Source: Clostridia bacterium
GTDB taxonomy: Bacteria > Bacillota > Clostridia > Lachnospirales > Lachnospiraceae
NCBI GenBank assembly: GCA_910574255.1
Contig: CAJTAK010000007.1
Span: 186,001 to 250,000, forward strand
Reading direction: 5' to 3'
Length of the DNA: 64,000 bases
Shown: in pieces, positions 1 through 8,068 of the stretch
Position numbering within the stretch: position 1 is the stretch's first letter
How the letters are laid out: each line of letters starts with the position of its first letter
Position numbers and translations under genes: made by a program
Notes under the pieces: generated by a model
The model's input: the letters and a program-made list of their open reading frames with translations, nothing else
The model's database searches: none
What the model was told of the DNA's origin: nothing

Positions 1-531
1 TTCTTTGTCTGAAATGGAGGAAGTCGGCTCATCCATAACCAGAATCTTTGAGTTAAAGGAGATTGCTTTTACAATCTCTACCATCTGCTGCTGGGCAATT
101 GTCAGATGCTCCACCAGTGTATCTGCATTGATGTTCATCTCATAGGTATCCATCAGCTTCTGGGCATCCTCTGTCATCTGCTTACGATTAATGTTCATTT
201 TGTTTCCCGGCTCACGGCCCAGGAAAATATTCTCGGCTACGGTCATATACGGAACCAGAACAAGCTCCTGGTGTACTATGGAAATACCTGCCTCACGAGC
301 TGCCACAACACCGTCTATAGCTGCCTTCTGGCCGTCTATATAGATCTCTCCCTCTTCTGCATGGTAAATACCACCCAGTACCTTAATCAGAGTGGATTTA
401 CCGGCGCCGTTCTCCCCCAAAAGCGCATGTACTTCTCCGGCCTTCAGCTGAAGACCTACATTCTTAAGGGCCTTGACGCCGGGGAAGGATTTATGGACCC
501 CTTTCATTTCAAGTAAATACTGTTCACTCAC
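1..531 (-). CDS. Sugar ABC transporter ATP-binding protein, 5' part (RbsA/MglA type)
   Basis: First 177 codons of an ABC ATPase that runs off the left edge. The minus-strand translation starts SEQYLLEMKGVHKSFPGVKA and carries a clear Walker A (GENGAGKST) about residue 40, then the Q-loop region (SIVHQELVLVPYMTVAENIF), as in the first of the two fused ATPase domains of RbsA/MglA/XylG proteins. The family energises import of ribose, galactose or similar sugars at the membrane. Start chosen at GTG 531, preceded by a GGTGGTGG purine-rich stretch; the ATG at 537 only opens a three-codon frame. It follows the substrate-binding lipoprotein gene by about 200 bp that hold two hairpins. The sugar cannot be told from sequence. 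Confidence 0.92.
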   Translation of the reverse strand, partial: MSEQYLLEMKGVHKSFPGVKALKNVGLQLKAGEVHALLGENGAGKSTLIKVLGGIYHAEEGEIYIDGQKAAIDGVVAAREAGISIVHQELVLVPYMTVAENIFLGREPGNKMNINRKQMTEDAQKLMDTYEMNINADTLVEHLTIAQQQMVEIVKAISFNSKILVMDEPTSSISDKE

Positions 532-565
532 GCATCGCCACCACCTGTCTTGAAAAATCCCGGTA

Positions 566-628
566 CATCCTTGCATTCATTTTGGAATAAACAACACTTG
601 TATTTACTCAAGAATAAATGCAAGGATG
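566..628 (-). repeat. Intercistronic long inverted repeat
   Basis: Arms 566-581 and 613-628 are complementary at 15 of 16 positions, with a 31-nt loop. Together with the hairpin at 644-675 it sits between the binding-protein gene and the ATPase gene of one operon. Such hairpins often slow 3' decay and keep the binding protein in excess of the membrane parts; that role is inference here. Confidence 0.7.
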
Positions 629-643
629 CACCAGCCTGACAAA

Positions 644-675
644 AGGGCTTTGCTCCGTCTATGGACCAAAGCCCT
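644..675 (-). terminator. Hairpin after substrate-binding protein gene (partial terminator)
   Basis: Perfect 9-bp stem, arms 644-652 (AGGGCTTTG) and 667-675 (CAAAGCCCT), followed on the minus strand by TTTTG. It lies 60 bp downstream of the lipoprotein stop codon and before the ATPase gene, so it is more likely an attenuating or mRNA-stabilising hairpin than a full stop. Confidence 0.7.
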
Positions 676-734
676 CTTATTCCTGTTCTATCAGTAACTC
701 ATCTGCCTATAAGGTGCATCTTACCGCCATTTGC

Positions 735-1760
735 TTACTGCCATCCGTCTGTTCCGTAATCTCCCACATTATCTGCGGTTACCAGGAATGTCTCAATGGG
801 GATAAAGGCTTCTACATCTTTGCCGTCCAGCCACTCGTAAGCAGTCTCAGCAATCGTCTTGCCGATGGTAATCGGAGACTGAGCGCCGGTACCTTCCAGT
901 ATCGTACCCTCCAGAAGCTTCTTAACATCCGGAGAACCATCCACACCGTAAATGAGCGGAGTTACGCCGGCAGCGTCTGCTGCTGCATATGCGCCAAGAG
1001 CTGTGGGGTCGTTGCCGCCAAAGATAGCTACCACATCGGGATGTGCAGTCAGAAGGTCAGTAGCCTTCTCATTTGCCACCTGCTGATTTCCCTGGGCATC
1101 CTGCTGTCCTACTACATTAAAGGTTACACCGGAATCCTCAATAGCCTTCAAAAAGCCGTCAGTTCTGTCAGTTACAGACTGCATGGTCGGGGAATCAAGC
1201 ACCAGAATGTCGCCGCCCTCGGGAACCTTCTTTGCCAGGTCCTCGCCGCATACATAGCCTGCATTGTAATTGTCAGAGCCTGCATAGGATACCAGATAGC
1301 TCATATCGCCAACCTGGGTATCAAAGCCGAACATAGGAATGTCTGCTTCCTTCAGTGCATCCAGCGCCGGAATAATGCCGTCTGCGTCTACCGGATTCAC
1401 GAACATGATTTCAACGCCTCTGGAAATCAGGTCTTCAATCTGGTCAATCTGGGTATTGGAATCATTGCCCGGGTCTACGGAAAGCAGTGTATCACCGTGA
1501 GCCTCTACTACCTCACGGATAGCTCCCTCAAGCGCTACGAAGAAAGGGTTAGTTCCGTCCATACAGGTGTAGCCGAACACGCGTCCGCCGCCTTCTGCCG
1601 GTGCCTCTGCATCATTTCCTGCATCTTCCGCAGGAGTTTCTGCCGGAGCTTCCTCTGCAGGCGCTTCTGCCGGTGCCGGCTCAGACTTGCTTCCGCATCC
1701 TGCTACTACTGCGGCAAGCATAGCGGTACATAACAGTGCACTAAGAATTTTTTTCTTCAT
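735..1760 (-). CDS. Sugar ABC transporter substrate-binding lipoprotein
   Basis: 341 aa. The N-terminus is a lipoprotein signal (MKKKILSALLCTAML, lipobox ending VAGC at about residue 22), then an acidic Ala/Pro/Glu linker (roughly residues 25-58), then a ribose/galactose-type periplasmic-binding domain (about 60-335) that starts VFGYTCMDGTNPFF and keeps the family's GFDTQVGDMSY and FGGNDPTALGAY segments. It would capture a sugar outside the membrane and deliver it to the permease served by the ATPase encoded next. SD GGGAGG lies ahead of the ATG at 1760. It is probably the first gene of the operon, as the usual order is binding protein, ATPase, permease. Ligand unknown; ribose, galactose or a similar sugar. 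Confidence 0.92.
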   Translation of the reverse strand: MKKKILSALLCTAMLAAVVAGCGSKSEPAPAEAPAEEAPAETPAEDAGNDAEAPAEGGGRVFGYTCMDGTNPFFVALEGAIREVVEAHGDTLLSVDPGNDSNTQIDQIEDLISRGVEIMFVNPVDADGIIPALDALKEADIPMFGFDTQVGDMSYLVSYAGSDNYNAGYVCGEDLAKKVPEGGDILVLDSPTMQSVTDRTDGFLKAIEDSGVTFNVVGQQDAQGNQQVANEKATDLLTAHPDVVAIFGGNDPTALGAYAAADAAGVTPLIYGVDGSPDVKKLLEGTILEGTGAQSPITIGKTIAETAYEWLDGKDVEAFIPIETFLVTADNVGDYGTDGWQ

Positions 1761-1942
1761 TTATAAATCCTCCCTTGAATTATTTTGATATGTTACAGTA
1801 GTAATCATAAATAATTTCCGTTTTTTGCGCACCTGTATTTTGTAATGAATTTTCCGTGACATTTGTCACTTTTTAATTTATAGGGCAGCGAACCGGACTG
1901 ATATGATGCCGGCATCCCCCTTTGACACCTGCTGTAAAAACG

Positions 1943-1979
1943 CAAAGACCCCAGAGCTATTGCTGCTATGGAGTCTTTG
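1943..1979 (-). terminator. Rho-independent terminator after the DUF4349 gene
   Basis: Inverted repeat with arms starting CAAAGAC (1943) and ending TCTTTG (1979), one mismatch in the first eleven pairs. On the minus strand it is followed by GCGTTTTT. It lies 40 bp beyond the stop codon of the gene at 2019. Confidence 0.8.
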
Positions 1980-2018
1980 ACGTTATTTCGTTCATGAAAC
2001 TGCTTTTTGTATTTTATA

Positions 2019-3035
2019 TTATTCCCGGTTCTTATTCTGCTCCTGATTTGCATCTCTTTCTTTTATCTGCTCTTTTTTCTTTCTTCCAAAGAAAGGCTTC
2101 TTCCTGATAAATTTTCTCACCAAGCACACAAGTACAATGATAATCAGGGCCCAAATAACCAGATAAGGCAGGGAACTGATAAACCATATGGCAAAATTAC
2201 GCATTCCCCGGCCGATATCATAAAGGTTGTCGGACAGGCGATATTGAATTTCCTCAAAGAAGGTCCTCTCCTCTATCACCGGCGTCACCCGCTCAACTTC
2301 GCTGATATCTATGGACACGGTACTGTAATTTACCCGATTGTCATAAGTTCTTAAGGTGGAGCCATAAGATTGAAGCTCATAGCGCACCTGGGAAAGCCGG
2401 CTCTCAATGGCAATAATATCCTCCATGGATTCCGCTTTCTCGAGAAGCTCCAAAAGCCGGGCCTGCTCTGTCTCCAGAGCCTGCTTGTGGCTCTCCACAT
2501 CCACATACTGAAGGGTGATATCCTCAACGGATTCGTTTTTGCTGGTTACATTGCCAAGCTCACTGACAATGGTCACAAAGCCGTCCAGCTTCTCTGCTGG
2601 AATCCGAAGTGTCAGCCAGGCATAACGGTTGCCCTGCACACTGTAATAGCTGCTTCCGGAAATCTCGGAGCTTTCTATGTATCCGCCCAGTTCTTCCACT
2701 TTTCCACGAATGCTCTCCAAAAGAGTATCAAATTCTTTCGTTTCCATGGACATAGATACGGTTTTGATAAGCTTCTGAGAAGTGGCGGCAACACTGTCCA
2801 AGCCCGTGGTGGAAGATACCTCCATTCCCTGCTCCGTGGAAAATTCATACTCTTCCTCTCCCGCCGGAGCTTCTGCGTCTGCATACATGTCATTATAATA
2901 TCCCGTATCATAGCTTTCCTGCGACATCGCCGGAGCTTCTGCTGCCGTTTCCGCAGACATAGACTTGGCTCCGCAGCCGCTTAAAATCAGTATACCTGCC
3001 GTTATTAAGGCAAGTTTTCTTATCTTCTTTTTCAT
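2019..3035 (-). CDS. DUF4349 domain lipoprotein
   Basis: 338 aa from the ATG at 3035, which has a GGAGG ribosome-binding site; an upstream in-frame start at 3074 falls inside a repeat and is not credible. Lipoprotein signal with lipobox LSGC near residue 20. The middle (about 85-265) is the DUF4349 fold: KLIKTVSMSMETKEFD, SEISGSSYYSVQGNRYAW, then a coiled-coil stretch rich in Glu/Leu. One membrane helix follows near 285-305 and a basic Lys-rich tail ends the protein. DUF4349 proteins are often found behind ECF sigma/anti-sigma pairs, as here, and are thought to act at the envelope; the biochemical role is unknown. Last gene of the operon that starts at 4713. Confidence 0.85.
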   Translation of the reverse strand: MKKKIRKLALITAGILILSGCGAKSMSAETAAEAPAMSQESYDTGYYNDMYADAEAPAGEEEYEFSTEQGMEVSSTTGLDSVAATSQKLIKTVSMSMETKEFDTLLESIRGKVEELGGYIESSEISGSSYYSVQGNRYAWLTLRIPAEKLDGFVTIVSELGNVTSKNESVEDITLQYVDVESHKQALETEQARLLELLEKAESMEDIIAIESRLSQVRYELQSYGSTLRTYDNRVNYSTVSIDISEVERVTPVIEERTFFEEIQYRLSDNLYDIGRGMRNFAIWFISSLPYLVIWALIIIVLVCLVRKFIRKKPFFGRKKKEQIKERDANQEQNKNRE

Positions 3036-3045
3036 ATTTCCTCCA

Positions 3046-3233
3046 TTTGAAGTTCCGTAATATCTTATCAGCACACCTCATCTAAATCAATTCCCAGTCA
3101 CAAGTGCATGTGCCTGTTAATTGATTTGTGCTCTGTTAAGATATTACTGTTTGAAGTTCCGTAATATCTTATCAGCACACCTCATCTAAATCAATTCCTA
3201 GTCACAAGTGCATGTGCCTGTTAATTGATTTGT
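3046..3233. repeat. 84-bp direct repeat with nested palindromes
   Basis: Two copies, 3046-3129 and 3150-3233, differ at one base and are spaced 104 bp start to start. Copy 1 plus the 18 bases after it forms a hairpin (outer arms GTAATATCTTA at 3057 and TAAGATATTAC ending 3147; inner arms AAATCAATT/AATTGATTT). Copy 2 lacks the outer right arm. The pair fills the gap between the anti-sigma gene and the DUF4349 gene. Confidence 0.9.
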
Positions 3234-3236
3234 TCC

Positions 3237-4169
3237 TTATTCCCAGGTCTGCTCCAGGGCTTCTTCCAGATCTTCCTCCGGGTTTTCGAATCGGAACTTA
3301 GAGCAGAGTATCATTCCGTCCAGATAGGTAACTACACGATACTGTTCCGCATCATAATCCCATTCATAGTTTTCCAGAAAAATTTCTTCATCCTGAGCCA
3401 TTCCCGGTTCCAGACGAACTATACGGTTGTCTTCCTCCTCGGTCAGTTCCTCCTTAGGAGGCACCAGATACCATGCGCCGTCAATCAAAACCTCCAGATC
3501 CATAGCGCCGTAATAATAAATGAGGCGCTCATCCATATTGCCTATTGTTACCTTTATGCTTTCCGCATCCCTTGCTATAACCGGACTGTTGACAAGGGTT
3601 TTTACTGTCTCAGTCTTTTCCCGCAGCCTCTGATTATCCGCCAGAAAAATCCGTCCGCCCATAAATTCCACACTTCTTTGCGCACTTGTCCCTCCGGTTT
3701 CTCCTGCATCTCCCGCCGGCGCCTCCTGGGATCCACCCGCTCCTGAAGCGGCCTCCTCATACTCTCCGTATTCCTCTTCCGGCGCCGCTGCAGCTTCTTC
3801 TGATGCCGACTCGTTCATCTCTGAAGATGACGCCATATCTGTGGTACTGCTCTTGGAGCTTCTTGACAGTAGCATGGTTCCTCCTGCCAGAAGGCCTCCT
3901 ATCACCAGCAAAACAAGGATGCTTGCCGCAACTTTATTAAAGCTGTAAATAAATTCATGACTGGCCATTGTCCGTTGCTTGGAACGGCCCTTGGTCTTTA
4001 AAAGCTTCTCCATGTATTCCTGAAATTCTTCGGAAAAAGTATGCATACGAACAATCTCACACTCTGGGGGAATAAAGCTTAACTGCTCCTCCATACAGGC
4101 GTCCAGTGCCTCTTTTAAAAGCTCTTCCTTTTCATTCAGGGCTTTTTCTTTCTTATCGTTTCCCGACAC
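3237..4169 (-). CDS. Putative membrane anti-sigma factor
   Basis: 310 aa. The N-terminal 75 residues are charged and cytoplasmic-looking (many Glu/Lys), one hydrophobic helix spans about 81-101, and the outer part begins with a Ser/Glu/Ala/Gly-rich linker (about 105-165) followed by a compact C-terminal domain. This layout, plus a 17-bp overlap with the preceding ECF sigma gene, fits an anti-sigma factor that holds the sigma factor at the membrane. There is no clear zinc anti-sigma motif (HxxxCxxC), so the family is not certain. GTG start at 4169 with SD AAAGGAGG. The stop is immediately followed by the 84-bp repeat pair. Confidence 0.75.
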   Translation of the reverse strand: MSGNDKKEKALNEKEELLKEALDACMEEQLSFIPPECEIVRMHTFSEEFQEYMEKLLKTKGRSKQRTMASHEFIYSFNKVAASILVLLVIGGLLAGGTMLLSRSSKSSTTDMASSSEMNESASEEAAAAPEEEYGEYEEAASGAGGSQEAPAGDAGETGGTSAQRSVEFMGGRIFLADNQRLREKTETVKTLVNSPVIARDAESIKVTIGNMDERLIYYYGAMDLEVLIDGAWYLVPPKEELTEEEDNRIVRLEPGMAQDEEIFLENYEWDYDAEQYRVVTYLDGMILCSKFRFENPEEDLEEALEQTWE

Positions 4170-4713
4170 GGGCTGCCACCTCCTTTTCCAGCATTTCCTG
4201 AAGCTTCTTTCTTGCCCGGTAAAATCTCACATTTGCCAGCTTGGGGGTTATATCTAAAAGCCCGGCAATCTCCGTGTCCGACATCTGATGAAGATACTTA
4301 TACTCAAACACAACTCGATAAGCTTCATCCAGCTCCAAGATACAGGATATCAGGTAATCATAATTTTCTTTTGTAATATACTGGTCCAAAAGATCTGAAG
4401 AAGGATCCGCAAGCTCCGGCTCATAATCCTCCGAAGAACAGGTCTCAGCCTTGTTCTTTCTTAAGATATCAACGGCCTTGCTCTTTGTGATAGTCATCAA
4501 AAACTTCTTCGTCCTCGGACTGTCCACGTCCTCAATCTTATCAAGATGCCGGGTCAGCGCAAGAAAAGTCTCCTGTACCGCATCCTCTGCCAAATGGGCA
4601 TCACTAAGAAGCTGATATGCCACATACCAGCAGAACTGCTGATACTGCTCATAAACTAAAGTAAACTTGTCTTTTTCTTCCTGGGTGTCCAACATGGATA
4701 AGTATAAAAGCAT
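4153..4713 (-). CDS. ECF-type RNA polymerase sigma factor
   Basis: 186 aa from the ATG at 4713, which has a strong purine-rich SD (GGGGAGGGGG). Region 2 is visible as FCWYVAYQLLSDAHLAEDAV with QETFLAL and the following KFLMTITKSKAVDILRK; region 4 helix-turn-helix is YLHQMSDTEIAGLLDI and VRFYRARKKLQEML. The length is typical of group 4 sigma factors. It probably directs transcription of its own operon (sigma, anti-sigma, DUF4349) and of envelope-stress genes; the target promoter is unknown. First gene of the operon; the 120 bp upstream are AT-rich and hold its promoter, which I could not define. Confidence 0.9.
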   Translation of the reverse strand: MLLYLSMLDTQEEKDKFTLVYEQYQQFCWYVAYQLLSDAHLAEDAVQETFLALTRHLDKIEDVDSPRTKKFLMTITKSKAVDILRKNKAETCSSEDYEPELADPSSDLLDQYITKENYDYLISCILELDEAYRVVFEYKYLHQMSDTEIAGLLDITPKLANVRFYRARKKLQEMLEKEVAARVGKR

Positions 4714-4833
4714 CTTAAGGGTCCCCCTCCCCTGCAAAATACGCGTCTTTTGCTTGTCTTTTACATATATAATAACGTATATGACTTAGGAATTACTACA
4801 AAAATCATTAATTTTTTTTTAAATGAGCCGGGC

Positions 4834-5033
4834 GTCAGAAAAATATCATATGCCAGACGGGGAGCTGGCTCACCGGATGGCATCTGATATTTTTCTGACA
4901 TAGGGCGAATGCCCCAAAGCGAGACTGCTTCTTTTGCAGTCGAGCTTGCACGGCGGACTATATCTGCGTCAGAAAAATATCATATGCCAGATGGGACGCT
5001 GGCTCACCGGATGGTATATGATATTTTTCTGAC
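4834..5033. repeat. Twin 66-bp palindromes
   Basis: Two near-identical hairpins, 4834-4899 and 4968-5033, each starting GTCAGAAAAATATCATATGCC and closing with the complement ATATTTTTCTGAC. The arms are about 22 bp and the loop holds GAGCTGGCTCACCGG or its variant. A small extra hairpin (GACTGC/GCAGTC, 4923-4940) sits between them. They lie between the 3' end of the vsr gene and the sigma-factor operon, and may act as terminators or as mobile palindromic units. Confidence 0.88.
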
Positions 5034-5057
5034 ATGAGGTAATCCAAATCAAAAGGC

Positions 5058-5501
5058 TCAATCGTCACTATATTCGGATATCGATAAATCAAAAATTACC
5101 TCTTCGATTATGCGAACACATTCATCCAAATTGGATAAAATATCCTTTCCCCAAAAACGTATAACTGTCCAGCCTCGAAAGAGAAGAGCTTTGTTAACCT
5201 CATTGTCTCTTTCCATATTGCGTGAAATTTTTTTTACCCAATATTCAGGATTGTTTCCTCGTTCCAACTGCGGTTTTAATATTTCCCAATCTTTGCCATG
5301 AAAAAACTCGCTATCACAGAAGATGGCTATCTTATACTTGGTTAGCACAATGTCCGGTTTACCGGGAAGCTTGTCACAATTTTTGCGATACCTGTAACCT
5401 TTGTGCCACAATGCCTTTCTAAGCGAAATCTCTATCTTTGTATCCTTGCTACGAATATGCTGCATATTTTTACGGCGTTGTTCCGGGGTTAAGTCATCCA
5501 T
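5058..5501 (-). CDS. vsr: Very short patch repair (Vsr-type) endonuclease
   Basis: 147 aa from ATG 5501 (SD AGAGGA). The N-terminus has the family signature LTPEQRRKNMQHIRSKDTK, and the nuclease core reads GKPDIVLTKYKIAIFCDSEF then FHGKDW, matching the Vsr PD...xFxDxxFxHG core. Vsr nicks next to T:G mismatches that arise when 5-methylcytosine deaminates, so a vsr gene beside a C5 methyltransferase makes sense. The usual FVDGCFWHGC is FCDSEFFHGKDW here, a variant of the core. Starts 11 bp after the NgoFVII-family gene; last gene of the restriction operon. Confidence 0.88.
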   Translation of the reverse strand: MDDLTPEQRRKNMQHIRSKDTKIEISLRKALWHKGYRYRKNCDKLPGKPDIVLTKYKIAIFCDSEFFHGKDWEILKPQLERGNNPEYWVKKISRNMERDNEVNKALLFRGWTVIRFWGKDILSNLDECVRIIEEVIFDLSISEYSDD

Positions 5502-5512
5502 TTTCTGTCCTC

Positions 5513-6598
5513 TCAAAAATCAAGGATATAAACACCATCTTGGTATTTACGAAAAGTTACATATGTTTTTCCATAATGTTCCAGCATTTGTTTGGTTACA
5601 AATCCGCCAGAGGGAACGCCGATTTTTTTCCGGATCCATTCACCAATAATGGCATTACTTTCAACGCTATGCAAACCTTTATTTCCGGCCTGTGCCATCC
5701 TCATATGAAACGCCCCATAATCTTTTGTTATAACCCTGAACATTGGGCAGTTCTCATCATCTGGATTAATTCTATCCGGAAAAAATCCTTCTTTTTTGTC
5801 AAGCTTATTATATGGTATATATGCCTGGTTAAGATTTCTTGCAGTTCCATTTGGACGAATGCCCCAGTTCACGCCAGACCCATAACCTGTACCTGATCCA
5901 TCCGATTTCAATAATGAAACTTCTAGTTTATCCGTTGGCATCATGGCGTCATATTTCAAATATTCTTGTTCTGAATTATCTGGTCCCTCAATATCTTCAT
6001 TCATGCCATTTGTAATATTTTTCAGTTGATTGGGAACCTCAGGAGAAAGACAGTCAATAGTGTCTTTTAATAATTCTCTATAATAAAAAAGTGCATTTGC
6101 CGGATCACAAACGCAGACCGATTCGCGCCTTTTAAAGAAAGCGTTCATTGTGTAATTCAATGAACCGCAATAAGCAAATGATGGAACATAATCAATATGC
6201 TCATCCGGTCTGGACCATAAATATATTTTAGAATGAACTTCGCATCCGGAACAAATATATCTGCATGACAGATTTGGCATCATACTGTTTTCATTGATTT
6301 GTTGAACCAGCCTGCATATATCTTCATGCTTTTTCTTTGACAGACTGGATTTTGTCATACCAAGAATAATTTCCACTGAAAGCGGCTTCACAAAACGGTT
6401 ATTGCTCATTCCTTCGGAGAGTCCTATCATATGCGTTGATATGCGTTCACAGTCTGTGAAAGCAGTAATGATTTCCAATTTGGTACATTGTCCGGCTATC
6501 AAGTCAGTCCTGGCAGGCGCATATAATACCGGTTCCTCAAACGCCTCCGTCAAAAAACCTCGTTTATTTATCTCCATAATGTCAAAAGTATCAATCAT
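5513..6598 (-). CDS. NgoFVII-family (PLD-type) restriction endonuclease
   Basis: 361 aa from ATG 6598 with SD AAGGAG; a TTG at 6622 is less likely. The N-terminal half has one phospholipase-D-type active-site motif, VHSKIYLW (His122, Lys124) followed by CGSLNYT (145-151), as in dimeric PLD nucleases such as BfiI and NgoFVII. The C-terminal half (about 235-361: NQAYIPYNKLDKKEGFFPD, then FRVITKDYGAFHM) resembles the DNA-reading B3-like domain of NgoFVII. This enzyme would cut unmodified DNA without metal ions. It lies 24 bp after the LlaJI-family gene and shares the operon with a single C5 methyltransferase. Target sequence unknown. Confidence 0.85.
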   Translation of the reverse strand: MIDTFDIMEINKRGFLTEAFEEPVLYAPARTDLIAGQCTKLEIITAFTDCERISTHMIGLSEGMSNNRFVKPLSVEIILGMTKSSLSKKKHEDICRLVQQINENSMMPNLSCRYICSGCEVHSKIYLWSRPDEHIDYVPSFAYCGSLNYTMNAFFKRRESVCVCDPANALFYYRELLKDTIDCLSPEVPNQLKNITNGMNEDIEGPDNSEQEYLKYDAMMPTDKLEVSLLKSDGSGTGYGSGVNWGIRPNGTARNLNQAYIPYNKLDKKEGFFPDRINPDDENCPMFRVITKDYGAFHMRMAQAGNKGLHSVESNAIIGEWIRKKIGVPSGGFVTKQMLEHYGKTYVTFRKYQDGVYILDF

Positions 6599-6622
6599 TG
6601 ATTTAATCTCCTTCAAACTCAA

Positions 6623-8068
6623 TTACAATTTGAGAACATCTATATTGATTTTTCTTCCGCTTATATAATAATCATACGCAAGTGCTGCCGGAAGAAAACG
6701 AACCTTAATATTCTGCAGGCCAAGAACAGACAGCATCTGCAATGATACCTCTCCCTTGTCAATAACCGTTTCACTTTCCGTTGGCATAATGAAGCAATTT
6801 TTCACTGCCGAGAATGCATGGTCAGCAATGAATTGCTGGTAAGCCAGTTGATATAGATACTGCTTCGTGATGGATTCTATTCCGGGCTGCCCCTTAGGTG
6901 CAGCCTCCGGTTCTAAACAAGCATTATAGTATTTTGCATCAAAAACGATAAACCAGTAATCCCGCCCGACTTTTTCTATAGTAATCAAATCAGGAGTCAG
7001 CGTATCATTTGCAGTTTTGCCTGCAGCCGTCCACAGCGGTTTTTCTATCAAATCAATTAGTCTCTTCCTGCTGTTATACTGCGGCTGCAATGCTATAGGC
7101 AACTTCAGCGTTCCCAGACAGGCATCAAGTTTGTTATCAAGGATGTCGGCGCAAACTGCTTCCCATACAAGGTTGAAATTGTTTGTGCCATATATGGAAA
7201 GACAGTCAATATCATATAAACTGCTGCTATGGGCTATATAAGCATACATTGTTTTGAGTACCTGTTGTTTACGGGTGTAGAACTGCGAATTGAGTTCTTT
7301 TTCCAACTGGTACAATATATATTCCTCATCCCCAAAATCATCCAGATTCTCGTCTGACAAATTTACTTCTGCAATTCCGAACATGTCAAGAAGATCGGCA
7401 GACCGCAGTTCCCTGGCGGCTTTTGTTAATATACATTCGTGCAGCCGTTTGAAGTAATCATAGTCGTCATTTATGCGTCTTCTTGTCTGCAGGTCAATGT
7501 AGTAGGGCCGGTTATGAAAGAGTAGTGTAAAGGTCTCATTGATTGTCTTGTCCCACAATATTTCGCCGGAACCATTGCTCTCAATAATCTCTTCGGTGTT
7601 GTTATATGTGCCATTTTCATAATAATCCTGCAGCAGGAAAAGGAGAACGGCAAGCAGGTTAAATGTCTGGCTTTCACTACTGTCATTCAGCATCCGGATA
7701 ATCTGCTCTTTAGAATTATACTTTTCAAGCACTTTCAGAATCTGCTGCAGTTCTTTTTTGGGCTCATCTGCACTGAAAAGATATTTGGGATAGCATTTCA
7801 GCACACACCCCGCAATAACAATCACACCAACAAAGGTAAAAACATAAAGGAATTCATTTTCACCAATTTCAACGTCTGCGACTTCAATATCCACATCTAC
7901 GAGATCTGACATCTCGCATTGACGGTCGGATGCCTTAACTGCTTTCAAAACCCCATATTCTTTGAGTTTTCGGATTAGAAGTATTACATCCGCTTCTGCA
8001 CATTCAAATATGTTTAAGAGCTCTTCCTGTGTATACCTCTTCTGCTCCCGGACATACTTGGAAATCAT
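6623..8068 (-). CDS. LlaJI-family restriction endonuclease subunit (McrC-like partner)
   Basis: 481 aa. The C-terminal region holds a PD-(D/E)xK core: TPDLITIE (Asp360) and WFIVFDAKYY (Asp376, Lys378-379 region), followed by the family stretch SITKQYLYQLAYQQFI. The N-terminal 300 residues look like a partner-binding helical region, with WDKTINETF and YYIDLQTRRRINDDYDYF as typical LlaJI/McrC-like segments. In LlaJI and BsuMI the equivalent protein works with a McrB-type GTPase that drives DNA translocation. Its ATG overlaps the stop of the GTPase gene by 4 bp (ATGA), indicating translational coupling. Start 8068. Confidence 0.85.
   Translation of the reverse strand: MISKYVREQKRYTQEELLNIFECAEADVILLIRKLKEYGVLKAVKASDRQCEMSDLVDVDIEVADVEIGENEFLYVFTFVGVIVIAGCVLKCYPKYLFSADEPKKELQQILKVLEKYNSKEQIIRMLNDSSESQTFNLLAVLLFLLQDYYENGTYNNTEEIIESNGSGEILWDKTINETFTLLFHNRPYYIDLQTRRRINDDYDYFKRLHECILTKAARELRSADLLDMFGIAEVNLSDENLDDFGDEEYILYQLEKELNSQFYTRKQQVLKTMYAYIAHSSSLYDIDCLSIYGTNNFNLVWEAVCADILDNKLDACLGTLKLPIALQPQYNSRKRLIDLIEKPLWTAAGKTANDTLTPDLITIEKVGRDYWFIVFDAKYYNACLEPEAAPKGQPGIESITKQYLYQLAYQQFIADHAFSAVKNCFIMPTESETVIDKGEVSLQMLSVLGLQNIKVRFLPAALAYDYYISGRKINIDVLKL

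Noticed and set aside
618-1733. 371-aa plus-strand ORF opposite the sugar-binding lipoprotein gene
   Set aside because: Cys-rich antisense shadow without SD; the minus-strand gene is clearly real.
4738-4833. ECF-type promoter ahead of the sigma operon
   Set aside because: AT-rich with several weak candidates (for example CGTTAT); none stands out without knowing the sigma factor's specificity.
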